Source: DATFRY01 sp035489015 (GTDB lineage Bacteria > Myxococcota_A > Polyangia > Haliangiales > Haliangiaceae). From it: a DNA stretch of 64,000 nt. The DNA lies in the NCBI GenBank assembly GCA_035489015.1, contig DATHKR010000287.1, positions 33,556 to 97,555 on the forward strand, written 5' to 3'. A model generated the notes under the pieces. It made no database searches, was not told where the DNA came from, and saw only the letters and a list, made by a program, of their open reading frames with translations. Below are positions 38,416 to 46,136 of this stretch, piece by piece; the first letter of the stretch is position 1; every line of letters begins with the position of its first letter. The position numbers and the translations under genes were made by a program.

Positions 38416-40511
38416 TCGTCGTCCTCCTCGCCGCCGCCCTTGTACGCCGCCGCCACCTGCTGCTGGATGTCGGGCGGGGCCTCCTCGTAGCTGGCGAAGT
38501 GCATGTGGAACGAGCCGCGCCCCGACGTGATCGACTTCAGCACGTTGGTGTAGCGCAGGATCTCGTTCATCGGCACCGTGGCGGTGATGCGGCCGCGCCG
38601 GCCCTCGGTGGTCATGCTGCTGACCCGGGCCCGGCGCGAGTTGAGATCCCCCATCACGTCGCCGACGTCCTCCGCCGGGCAGGTGATGTCGAGGATCATG
38701 TGCGGCTCGAGCAGGATCGTCCTGGCGGTCTTGGACGCAAAGGCGGCGCGGATCGCCTTGCGGGCCGCGATCTGGAACGCCATGTCCGACGAGTCGACCC
38801 GGTGGTACTTGCCGTCGTAGAGGCCGATCTTGAGGTCGACCACCTCGTTGCCGCTGAGCGGGCCGCGCTTGAGCGCGTCGCGCACGCCCTTCTCGACCGA
38901 CGGGATGAAGTTCCTGGGGATGGCGCCGCCGACGATCTCGTCCTCGAACACGATGCCGCTGCCGCGCGGCAGCGGCTCGACGTTGAGGAAGCAGACCGCG
39001 TACTGGCCGGATCCTCCGGTCTGCTTCTTCTGCTTGCCCTCGACCTCGCGCACCGCGTTGCGCAGGGTCTCGCGGTAGGGGACCTTGGGCTCGCGCAGCT
39101 CGACCTCGATCTGCTGGCGCTTGAGCCGCTCGATCACGTAGTCGACGTGCGGCTGGCCGAGCCCGCCCAGGATGGTCTCCTTGGACTCGGCGTCGCGCGC
39201 GAAGCGGAGCGACGGATCCTCGTCGACCAGCTTGGCGATGAGCGACGCCATCTTCTCCTCGACCTTCTTGTCGGCGGCCGAGATGCCGAAGTTGAGCAGC
39301 GCCTCCGGCTCGTCGAACGGGGCCAGGTAGGTCGGGTCGTCCTTCGCGGTCAGGGTGTCGCCGGTGCCGGTCACCTTGAGCTTGGTCAGCACCACCACGT
39401 CGCCGACGGTGGCGTCCTTGATCTCGACGCCGGCCTTCACCCCGCCGAGCGGCAGGTACATGTGGGACGGGCGGTCGGCGGTGCTCTCGGTCGCGTTGTA
39501 CACGTCGGCGGCCGCGTGGATCTTGCCGCTGAAGATGCGAACGTAGGTCAGCATCCCGGCGAACGGGTCGTAGAAGGTGCGGAACACCTGCGCCACCAGC
39601 GGGCCGTCCGGGCTGGGGATGCGCTCGACCGGCTGGGTGCGGGCCGCATCGCCGTGGCCCTTGATCGCCGGGCGATCCAGCGGCGACGGGAAGATGGCGC
39701 GGATGACGTCGAGCAGGACGCGCGAGCCGACGTTGGCCAGCGGGTTGCCGGCCAGGACCGGGACCAGCTGGCCCTTCACGAAGGCGGCCTTGAGCCCGCG
39801 GGCCAGCTCCTCCTCGGTCAGCGCGCCGGTGTCGAGGTACTTCTCGGCCAGATCGTCGTCGGCGGCGGCGACCGCGTCGAACAGCTGCTCGCGCGCCGCG
39901 CTCACGTCGCCGGCCAGATCCCCCGGGATGTCGACCTCCTTGGTCTTGTCACCGTCGGGGATGTACGCCTTCTGGGTCAGCAGGCTGACCACGCCCTTGA
40001 AGTCGGGCCCGACGCCGATCGGGATGGCCAGCGCGACCGCGTCGCGGCCGGCCTCCGCCTTGATGTCGGCGACGGTGGCGGCGAAGTCGGCGCCCTCCTT
40101 GTCGAGCTTGGTCACGAAGATGGCGAACGGCGCGCCGCGCTCGGTCAGGGTCTGCATCGCGCGCAGCGCGACCGGCTCGACCCCGTCCGGCGCCGCGATC
40201 GTGACCAGCCCGGCGTCGACCACCTGCAGGGCGCGGTTGGTCGCCCCCCAGAAGTTGGCGTCCCCCGGCGTGTCGATGAACTGGATCCGGGTGCCGTCCC
40301 ACTCGACGAATCCCACGTTGGTCTGCATGGTCGTGTGGCGTTCGAGGGCGACCTGGTCGATCTCGAGGGTCTGGTCGTTGCCATCCACGCTGCCGAGCGC
40401 CTTGGTGGCCTTGGCGTTGTAGAGGGCGCCCTCGACCAGGCTCGTCTTCCCCGAGTGCCGGTGGCCGAAGATGCCGACGACGCGAACTTCCGACGGGCTG
40501 TAGCTTTTCAT
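38412..40511 (-). CDS. Elongation factor G-like GTPase (EF-G2 type paralogue)
   Basis: 699 residues with the five-domain layout of EF-G. Motifs differ from canonical EF-G: G1 is GHRHSGKTSL rather than AHIDAGKTT, and G4 is TKLDKEGAD rather than NKMDR; G3 DTPGD is intact. Domain IV carries SGGSGQYAVC-like and GGAIPRNFIPSVEKG segments. These features fit the second EF-G found in many bacteria, whose role in translation is not the main translocase. No ribosomal protein or tuf genes are adjacent, which also argues against the housekeeping fusA. ATG 40511. The C-terminal acidic stretch EEDDD doubles as the ribosome site for the next gene. Confidence 0.88.
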   Translation of the reverse strand: MKSYSPSEVRVVGIFGHRHSGKTSLVEGALYNAKATKALGSVDGNDQTLEIDQVALERHTTMQTNVGFVEWDGTRIQFIDTPGDANFWGATNRALQVVDAGLVTIAAPDGVEPVALRAMQTLTERGAPFAIFVTKLDKEGADFAATVADIKAEAGRDAVALAIPIGVGPDFKGVVSLLTQKAYIPDGDKTKEVDIPGDLAGDVSAAREQLFDAVAAADDDLAEKYLDTGALTEEELARGLKAAFVKGQLVPVLAGNPLANVGSRVLLDVIRAIFPSPLDRPAIKGHGDAARTQPVERIPSPDGPLVAQVFRTFYDPFAGMLTYVRIFSGKIHAAADVYNATESTADRPSHMYLPLGGVKAGVEIKDATVGDVVVLTKLKVTGTGDTLTAKDDPTYLAPFDEPEALLNFGISAADKKVEEKMASLIAKLVDEDPSLRFARDAESKETILGGLGQPHVDYVIERLKRQQIEVELREPKVPYRETLRNAVREVEGKQKKQTGGSGQYAVCFLNVEPLPRGSGIVFEDEIVGGAIPRNFIPSVEKGVRDALKRGPLSGNEVVDLKIGLYDGKYHRVDSSDMAFQIAARKAIRAAFASKTARTILLEPHMILDITCPAEDVGDVMGDLNSRRARVSSMTTEGRRGRITATVPMNEILRYTNVLKSITSGRGSFHMHFASYEEAPPDIQQQVAAAYKGGGEEDDD

Positions 40512-40581
40512 GAGGACCCCGAGAGAGGAGGGGAAACCCTAGCGCTGTGCCGATGGCCGGCGCAAGGGGCCGTGGCCGCGG

Positions 40582-40610
40582 TTGAATTGGCAACTGGTGG
40601 CGCCTACGCT
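40582..40610 (+). promoter_or_regulatory. Putative aroC promoter
   Basis: TTGAAT at 40582-40587, 17-base spacer, TACGCT at 40605-40610, then 6 bases to ATG 40617. Transcription would start at or next to the A of the start codon, implying a leaderless mRNA. No Shine-Dalgarno sequence precedes the ATG. Confidence 0.5.
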
Positions 40611-40616
40611 GGCTGC

Positions 40617-41702
40617 ATGGGCTCGAGCTTCGGCCGGCTGTTCCGCATCGCGACCTGGGGCGAGTCGCACGGGCCGGCCCTGGGCGTCGTGGTCGATGGC
40701 TGCCCACCGCGGCTTGCGATCGACGAGGCGATGATCCAGGAGGAGCTCGACCGGCGCCGGCCCGGCCAGAGCCGCATCACCACGCAGCGGCGCGAGGCCG
40801 ACCGGGTCGAGATCCTGTCGGGCGTCTATCACGGGGAGACGCTCGGCACGCCGATCGCGATGCTGATCCGCAACAGCGACGCGCGCGGCACCGACTACGG
40901 CGAGCTGCGCGACAAGTACCGCCCGTCGCACGCCGACTACACCTACCAGGCCAAGTACGGGGTCCGCGCGGTCGAGGGCGGCGGGCGGGCCAGCGCGCGA
41001 GAGACCGCCGCGCGGGTGGCGGCCGGCGCGATCGCGCGGCGGCTGCTCGTCGCCGAGGGGGTCGAGGTGGTCGGCTGGGTCGAGCAGGTGCACGACCTGG
41101 CCACCGCGATCGATCCCGAGACGGTGACGCGCGAGATGGTCGAGGCCAACATCGCGCGCTGCCCCGACGGCGCGGTGGCCGAGCGGATGATCGAGAAGAT
41201 CGACCGGGCCCGCAAGGCGGGCGACTCGCTGGGCGGCGTGGTCGGGGCGGTGGCGCGCGGCGCGCCGGTCGGGCTCGGCGACCCGGTCTTCGACAAGCTC
41301 GAGGCCGACCTGGCCAAGGCGATGCTGAGCATCCCGGCGGCCAAGGGGTTCGAGAGCGGCTCCGGGTTCGCCGGGGCGACCGGGATGACCGGCTCCGAGC
41401 ACAACGACCTCTTCTACGCCGACGAACACGGTCGGGTGCGGACCCGGACCAACCGCTCGGGCGGGATCCAGGGCGGGATCTCCAACGGCGAGTCGATCCT
41501 GGTGCGGGTCGCGTTCAAGCCGACCGCGACCATCCTGCGCGAGCAGGAGACCGTGACCGAGAACGGCGAGGCGACCGTGCTCAAGCCGAAGGGTCGCCAC
41601 GACCCGTGCGTCTTGCCGCGCGCGGTGCCGATCGTCGAGGCGATGATGTGCCTGGTGCTGGCCGATCACCTGCTGCGCCACCGCGCGCAGTGCGGGAGGT
41701 AG
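40617..41702 (+). CDS. aroC: Chorismate synthase
   Basis: Last common enzyme of aromatic amino acid synthesis (EPSP to chorismate, reduced FMN cofactor). 361 residues. Signatures: GRLFRIATWGESHGPALG at the N-terminus, GGGRASARETAARVAAGA in the middle, and GISNGESILVRVAFKPT with RHDPCVLPRAVPIVEAM toward the C-terminus. ATG 40617. It stands alone, divergent from the EF-G paralogue, with no other shikimate gene nearby. Confidence 0.97.
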   Translation: MGSSFGRLFRIATWGESHGPALGVVVDGCPPRLAIDEAMIQEELDRRRPGQSRITTQRREADRVEILSGVYHGETLGTPIAMLIRNSDARGTDYGELRDKYRPSHADYTYQAKYGVRAVEGGGRASARETAARVAAGAIARRLLVAEGVEVVGWVEQVHDLATAIDPETVTREMVEANIARCPDGAVAERMIEKIDRARKAGDSLGGVVGAVARGAPVGLGDPVFDKLEADLAKAMLSIPAAKGFESGSGFAGATGMTGSEHNDLFYADEHGRVRTRTNRSGGIQGGISNGESILVRVAFKPTATILREQETVTENGEATVLKPKGRHDPCVLPRAVPIVEAMMCLVLADHLLRHRAQCGR

Positions 41703-41766
41703 ACGAGGGAGGCCCGAAGGGCGGCGGCCGCGCGCTGTCAGGGGGCGCGACTAGCCTCGTCGAGTC

Positions 41767-42123
41767 GTGCTCGGTCCCAGCCCCTGCGCCAGCCTTCGCG
41801 CCCTCGCCTGTGACCTGGTCGGCGAGGACCTGGACGCCCCGATCGACGGGCGCCCGTCGGTGGCCGAGGCGCTCGGGCGGTGTCCAGCCGGCCAGGTCAT
41901 GGCCGCGCGGGACGGCGCCGAGGAGGTCGCGGTCTGTGTCCTCGACGACGGGCGCCGCTTCGTGCTTCCGGACTGGTGCCCGCACGGGCACGGCCGGCTG
42001 TCGGACGGGTTCGTCGACGCCGGACGGCTCGTATGCAGCCGCCACGGCTGGGAGTTCGATCCCGCGACCGGCCGGCGGCTCGACCCGCGCCCGCACCGGA
42101 GCGACCTGCGCCGCGCGAGCTGA
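41767..42123 (+). CDS. Rieske [2Fe-2S] ferredoxin-type protein
   Basis: 118 residues, GTG 41767. The Rieske motif is complete: CPHGHG (C-x-H) near residue 71 and CSRHGWEFD (C-x2-H) near residue 90. It has no transmembrane helix or signal peptide, so it is a soluble Rieske protein and may act as an electron carrier to an oxygenase; no oxygenase is beside it. It lies between aroC and an acyl-CoA-synthetase-like gene on the same strand. Confidence 0.88.
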   Translation: MLGPSPCASLRALACDLVGEDLDAPIDGRPSVAEALGRCPAGQVMAARDGAEEVAVCVLDDGRRFVLPDWCPHGHGRLSDGFVDAGRLVCSRHGWEFDPATGRRLDPRPHRSDLRRAS

Positions 42124-42159
42124 CCGGCTCATCCATAAGCGGCCGAATTCACCGCGTTC

Positions 42160-42188
42160 TTGACCGACCCGGAGCCTTCCGATAGCTT
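42160..42188 (+). promoter_or_regulatory. Putative promoter upstream of the ATP-grasp-like gene
   Basis: TTGACC at 42160-42165, 17-base spacer, TAGCTT at 42183-42188. Transcription would begin near 42195. A GTG at 42196 would then give a leaderless start, while ATG 42235 has a GAGG ribosome site 9 bases upstream. Confidence 0.4.
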
Positions 42189-42234
42189 GGGGCGAGTGGC
42201 CAGCGTCCTGTTTCGCACCCGCGAGGCGACCACC

Positions 42235-43629
42235 ATGCGGATCGCGCTCGCGCTGGACGAGGTGCCGTGGGCCGACGACGCCGCGCGGATGCTGACCCGT
42301 CGCGGGGCCAGCTGTCAGCGGGTGGCGCTCGAGGATGCGGCCGAGGCGCCGGCCGGCGCGGTCGGCCTGGCCCTGCGCGAGCCACCCGGTCCCGCGCACG
42401 CGGCCCATCTCGCGCCGCTGTGCGCGCGAGCGGCCAAGGCGGGGCGGCCGCTGGTGCTGCTGGCCTGCTTCCCGCGCGCACTCGGACCGCGCGGCGACAT
42501 CCAGGCCGCGTCGCTGGCGCTGCTGCGCAGCCACGGCGCGATCCTCAGCCCCGATCCCGACGCCTGGCTGGAGACGCTGATCCTGGTGGCGGGGTTCGGC
42601 CTGCCGCCCGGCCCGCGCATCGCGGTGGTGGCGGCGCCCGGTAGCTGGCTTTCTGCCTCGGCTCAATTTCTGGCCAACGAGGCGGCGGCGGCCGGCGCGC
42701 GCGCGACCACGCTCATCGCCGACGTCGGCAAGGTCGGCCCCACCGACGTCGTGCTGATCGATCGCGAGGAGCTGGCCGGGGTCGCGCCGGAGCGCACCAC
42801 CGCGGCGATGCTGCTGCCGATGGTCGGGCGGGCCGAGCTGGTCGCCGACGACGATCGGCGGGTGCTGGTCGGCCTGCGCGCCTCGCTGGCCGCGGCGGTG
42901 GCGGCCGGCCGGCTTCGCGAGCGCCTGGCCGCGGGGCTGGGCCCGGCCGAGCCGGCCGAGGGCGACGCGCTCGACGTCGACCGCGAGCGCTTCGCCCGCC
43001 AGGTCGGCAAGCTCGGCGCGCGGGCCGGCGATCACGAGACCAAGGTCCTGCTGGCGGCCTGGAAGATCCCGATCACGCGCCAGGCGGTGGCGACCACCCC
43101 GTCGGCCGCGACCCGGATCGCCAAGCGGGCCGGCTTCCCGGTCGAGCTCAAGGCGTGGGGGCCCGACGTGCCGAGCGAGCTGGACGGCTGCCCGATCGAG
43201 CGCGATCTGGCCACCGCGGCCGACGTGCGCCGCGCGTTCGCCGCGCTCGGCCGCGCGCTCGGTCAGCCGGCCGGCGCGCCGGTCATCGTGCGCGAGACCC
43301 CGCCGGCCGGACGCGAGCTGCGCGCGCGGGTGGTGACCCTGGCCGAGCTCGGCCGCACCGTGCTGGTCGACCTCGCCGGCGCGCCCGGCCCGATCGCGGC
43401 GCCGGCCCCGCTGCGCGCGATCGACGCCGAGGAGCTGGCCCGTCACGTCGAGGCGTCGCGGCTGGGCGACCCGCAGCCGGACCGCGCGGCGCTCGCCGAC
43501 CTGCTCCGGCGGGCCTCGTTCCTCGCCTGCCACGAGCGGATCGAGTCGCTCGATCTCGGTCGGGTCATCGCCGCGGCGCGCGGCGACGGCGTGGTCGTGG
43601 CCGACGCGCGCGCGACGCTGCGCGCCTGA
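42235..43629 (+). CDS. Degenerate ADP-forming acyl-CoA synthetase-like protein (flavodoxin-like plus ATP-grasp_5)
   Basis: 464 residues. The middle (about 125-245; GPRIAVVAAPGSWLSASAQF) resembles the succinyl-CoA-synthetase-like flavodoxin domain, and the C-terminal part (about 260-464; HETKVLLAAWKIPITRQAV, then AKRAGFPVELKAWGPDVP) resembles ATP-grasp_5 of ADP-forming acyl-CoA synthetases. The phosphohistidine and the usual glycine/lysine-rich ATP motifs are not obvious, so enzymatic activity is doubtful. Start is ATG 42235 with ribosome site GAGG; a leaderless GTG at 42196 would add 13 residues. The downstream 208 bases to the next gene show no other gene. Confidence 0.65.
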   Translation: MRIALALDEVPWADDAARMLTRRGASCQRVALEDAAEAPAGAVGLALREPPGPAHAAHLAPLCARAAKAGRPLVLLACFPRALGPRGDIQAASLALLRSHGAILSPDPDAWLETLILVAGFGLPPGPRIAVVAAPGSWLSASAQFLANEAAAAGARATTLIADVGKVGPTDVVLIDREELAGVAPERTTAAMLLPMVGRAELVADDDRRVLVGLRASLAAAVAAGRLRERLAAGLGPAEPAEGDALDVDRERFARQVGKLGARAGDHETKVLLAAWKIPITRQAVATTPSAATRIAKRAGFPVELKAWGPDVPSELDGCPIERDLATAADVRRAFAALGRALGQPAGAPVIVRETPPAGRELRARVVTLAELGRTVLVDLAGAPGPIAAPAPLRAIDAEELARHVEASRLGDPQPDRAALADLLRRASFLACHERIESLDLGRVIAAARGDGVVVADARATLRA

Positions 43630-43837
43630 GGCCGCGGCCGATCGCGAGCCGCGCGAGGACGGGTCGCGGCGTCGAGAGACTGGGGTGGGGTTGGGTAAGG
43701 TACGAAAGAAGACGTGGAGCGTCGCTCGATCCGCGTCCGTGCGTACGGGATTAACGCGGCGGCAAGCAGTCGTCGCGCCGGCGCGCAAACCGGGCCAGTC
43801 GGCTCGACGCCGGCGGACTCTGGAGTAGTCTCGCCCG

Positions 43838-44857
43838 ATGCGACAGGTCTGGATCACGCGGCGCGGAGGTCCCGAGGTTCTCGAGGTGCGCGAGGCGCCG
43901 GACCCGGAGCCGGGCCCGGGCGAGGTGCGGGTCCGCGTCGCCGCCGCCGGGATCAACTTCGCCGACGTGATGGCGCGCATGGGCCTCTATCCCGACGCGC
44001 CCCCCCTGCCCGCGGTGGTCGGCTACGAGGTCGCCGGCACGGTGGAGCGGCTCGGCCCGGGCGCCCCGTCGGACCTCAAGCCAGGCGCGCGCGTCCTCGC
44101 GCTGACCCGGTTCGGCGGCTACTCGGATCAGCTGATCGCGCCGGCCGGGCAGGTCTCGCCGATCCCGGAGGGGCTCTCGTTCGAGCAGGCGGCGGCGATC
44201 CCGGTCAACTACCTGACCGCGTGGCTCATGCTGGTCTACCTGGGCAACGTGCGGGCCGGCGATCGCGTGCTGATCCACGCCGCGGCCGGCGGGGTCGGCC
44301 AGGCGGCGGTGCAGATCGCGCGCTGGCGCGAGGCCGAGATCATCGGCACCGCCAGCCCGTCCAAGCACGAGCGCCTGCGCGCGGCCGGCGTGCAGCACTG
44401 CATCGACTACACCAGCCAGGACTTCGAGGCCGAGGTCCGCCGGCTGACCGCGGGGCGCGGCGTCGACATCGTGCTCGACGCGGTCGGCGGCGCCTCGTTC
44501 CGAAAGAGCTACCGCTCGCTCGCCCCGCTCGGCCGCCTGTTCCTGTTCGGAGCGTCGAGCGCGGCGCCGGGCGAGCGGCGCCAGCTGTGGAGCGCGGTGC
44601 GCGCGCTCATGGCGATGCCGCGCTTCCGCGCCGTCCCGCTCATGAACGAGAACCGCGGCGTGTTCGGGATCAACCTGGGCCACCTGTGGGGCGACGTGGA
44701 CCGCCTGCGCGCCATGCTGGCCGAGGTCCTCGAGCTCACCGCGCGCGGCGTGCTGGTGCCGGTGGTCGACGGCTCGTTCCCGTTCGCCGAGGCGGCCAAG
44801 GCCCACGCGCGGCTGCAGTCGCGGCAGAGCTTCGGCAAGGTCCTCCTGACCCCCTGA
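43838..44857 (+). CDS. Zinc-independent quinone oxidoreductase-like protein (MDR superfamily)
   Basis: NAD(P)H-dependent medium-chain reductase of the QOR/VAT-1 type, 339 residues. N-terminal GroES-like domain with AAGINFADVMARMGLYP and GYEVAGTVERLG; Rossmann domain with HAAAGGVGQAAVQIA and DIVLDAVGG. The zinc-binding Cys/His of alcohol dehydrogenases are absent. ATG 43838 has a TAGTCT element at 43826-43831, 6 bases upstream, and no ribosome site, so it may be leaderless. It converges on the CCA enzyme gene with a 7-base gap. Confidence 0.9.
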   Translation: MRQVWITRRGGPEVLEVREAPDPEPGPGEVRVRVAAAGINFADVMARMGLYPDAPPLPAVVGYEVAGTVERLGPGAPSDLKPGARVLALTRFGGYSDQLIAPAGQVSPIPEGLSFEQAAAIPVNYLTAWLMLVYLGNVRAGDRVLIHAAAGGVGQAAVQIARWREAEIIGTASPSKHERLRAAGVQHCIDYTSQDFEAEVRRLTAGRGVDIVLDAVGGASFRKSYRSLAPLGRLFLFGASSAAPGERRQLWSAVRALMAMPRFRAVPLMNENRGVFGINLGHLWGDVDRLRAMLAEVLELTARGVLVPVVDGSFPFAEAAKAHARLQSRQSFGKVLLTP

Positions 44858-44864
44858 GCGCGGC

Positions 44865-46130
44865 CTACCGCGGATCGTCGCCGGAGAGCGCGGCGCCGCG
44901 CAGGATCTGCTCGAGCGCCTCGCGCGTGTTCAGCGACGGGTCCTCGAGCACGCGCGCGAGCAGCTCGGCGAGCGCGCGCCCGATGGCCGGCCCGGGCGGG
45001 ACGCCCAGCACGCGCATGACGTCGGCCCCGCCCAGCGCCAGGTCGCCGATCGACAGCGGGTCGCCGGCCGCGGCGATCTGTTGTAGCTGCGCCGCGGTCG
45101 ACGGATCGCCGACCAGCGCGGCCAGATCGCCGGCCGCGGCTCGTCCGACCCGGCCGAGCGCTCGCCGCAGGATCGGGTCGCCGGGCCGATCGCCGCCCAG
45201 CGCGGACGCCTCGGCCACCAGCCCGGTCACCCGCGCCCGCTCGACGTTGCTGTAGGTGAGCCGGCGGAGCGCGGCGTCGACCGCCGTGGCCGGCACCTCG
45301 AGCATCAGCGCCGCCATCCCGACCCCGGCCTCGCGCGGCACGCCGCCCACCCGGGCGATCGCCGCCGCCACGTCCTTGCCGGCCAGCTCGGGCAGCACCT
45401 GGAGCAGGATCCCGGTCCGCTCGGCGATGTCGAGCGCCCGCCCGGCCGCCGGCCCGGCCAGGAGCTTGACCAGCTCGACCCGGACTCGCTCGCGCGACAC
45501 CCGGGCCAGCGAGGCGAGCGCGCCCGGGATGGCCGCCTCGGTCGACTCCTCGAGCCCGAAATCGAGACTGGCCACGAATCTGACCGCGCGCACGATGCGC
45601 AGGCCGTCCTCGGCGAACCGCTCGGCCGCGACCCCGACCGCGCGCAGCCGGCGCGCGGCCAGATCGGCCCGCCCGCCGAACGGATCGAACAGCGCCCGCC
45701 CGATCGGGTCCCAGGCCATGGCGTTGACCACGAAGTCGCGCCGGGCCAGGTCCTCCTCGAGCGACACGCCGAACACGACCTGGTCCGGTCGGCGCGCGTC
45801 GCTGTAGGCGCCCTCGCCGCGGAACGTGGTCACCTCGATCGGGTCGCGCTGGCCGCCGCGGCCGATCCGGACCGTGACGGTGCCGTGCTCGATCCCGGTC
45901 GGCAGGGTGCCGCGGAACAGCTGCATGACCGCGTCCGGGTGCGCGCTGGTCGCCACGTCCCAGTCGCCCGGCGACCGGTCCAGCATCGCGTCGCGCACCG
46001 CGCCGCCGACCGTGACCGCCTGGTGGCCGGCCTCGCCCAGCCGCTGGCACACCTCGCGCACCGACGGTGGCACCGTCTCGTCGAGCCGGGCCAGCTCCGG
46101 GTCCAGGCCGGCGCTCGAGTCAGTCGCCAC
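44865..46130 (-). CDS. cca: CCA tRNA nucleotidyltransferase / poly(A) polymerase family
   Basis: Adds or repairs the 3'-CCA of tRNA. 421 residues: class II nucleotidyltransferase head AVTVGGAVRDAMLDR with metal-binding DWDVATSA, then EVTTFRGEGAYSD and RRDFVVNAMAWDP, and RAVRFVASLDFGLEE of the neck. Classification between CCA-adding, A-adding and poly(A) polymerase is not possible from this region. GTG 46130. It follows the AAA/TPR gene with a 6-base gap on the same strand. Confidence 0.9.
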   Translation of the reverse strand: MATDSSAGLDPELARLDETVPPSVREVCQRLGEAGHQAVTVGGAVRDAMLDRSPGDWDVATSAHPDAVMQLFRGTLPTGIEHGTVTVRIGRGGQRDPIEVTTFRGEGAYSDARRPDQVVFGVSLEEDLARRDFVVNAMAWDPIGRALFDPFGGRADLAARRLRAVGVAAERFAEDGLRIVRAVRFVASLDFGLEESTEAAIPGALASLARVSRERVRVELVKLLAGPAAGRALDIAERTGILLQVLPELAGKDVAAAIARVGGVPREAGVGMAALMLEVPATAVDAALRRLTYSNVERARVTGLVAEASALGGDRPGDPILRRALGRVGRAAAGDLAALVGDPSTAAQLQQIAAAGDPLSIGDLALGGADVMRVLGVPPGPAIGRALAELLARVLEDPSLNTREALEQILRGAALSGDDPR

Positions 46131-46136
46131 GCCGGA

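Noticed and set aside
43630..43837. Small gene between the ATP-grasp-like gene and the oxidoreductase
   Set aside because: No frame with ribosome site and plausible composition; only a promoter-like TAGTCT near the right end.
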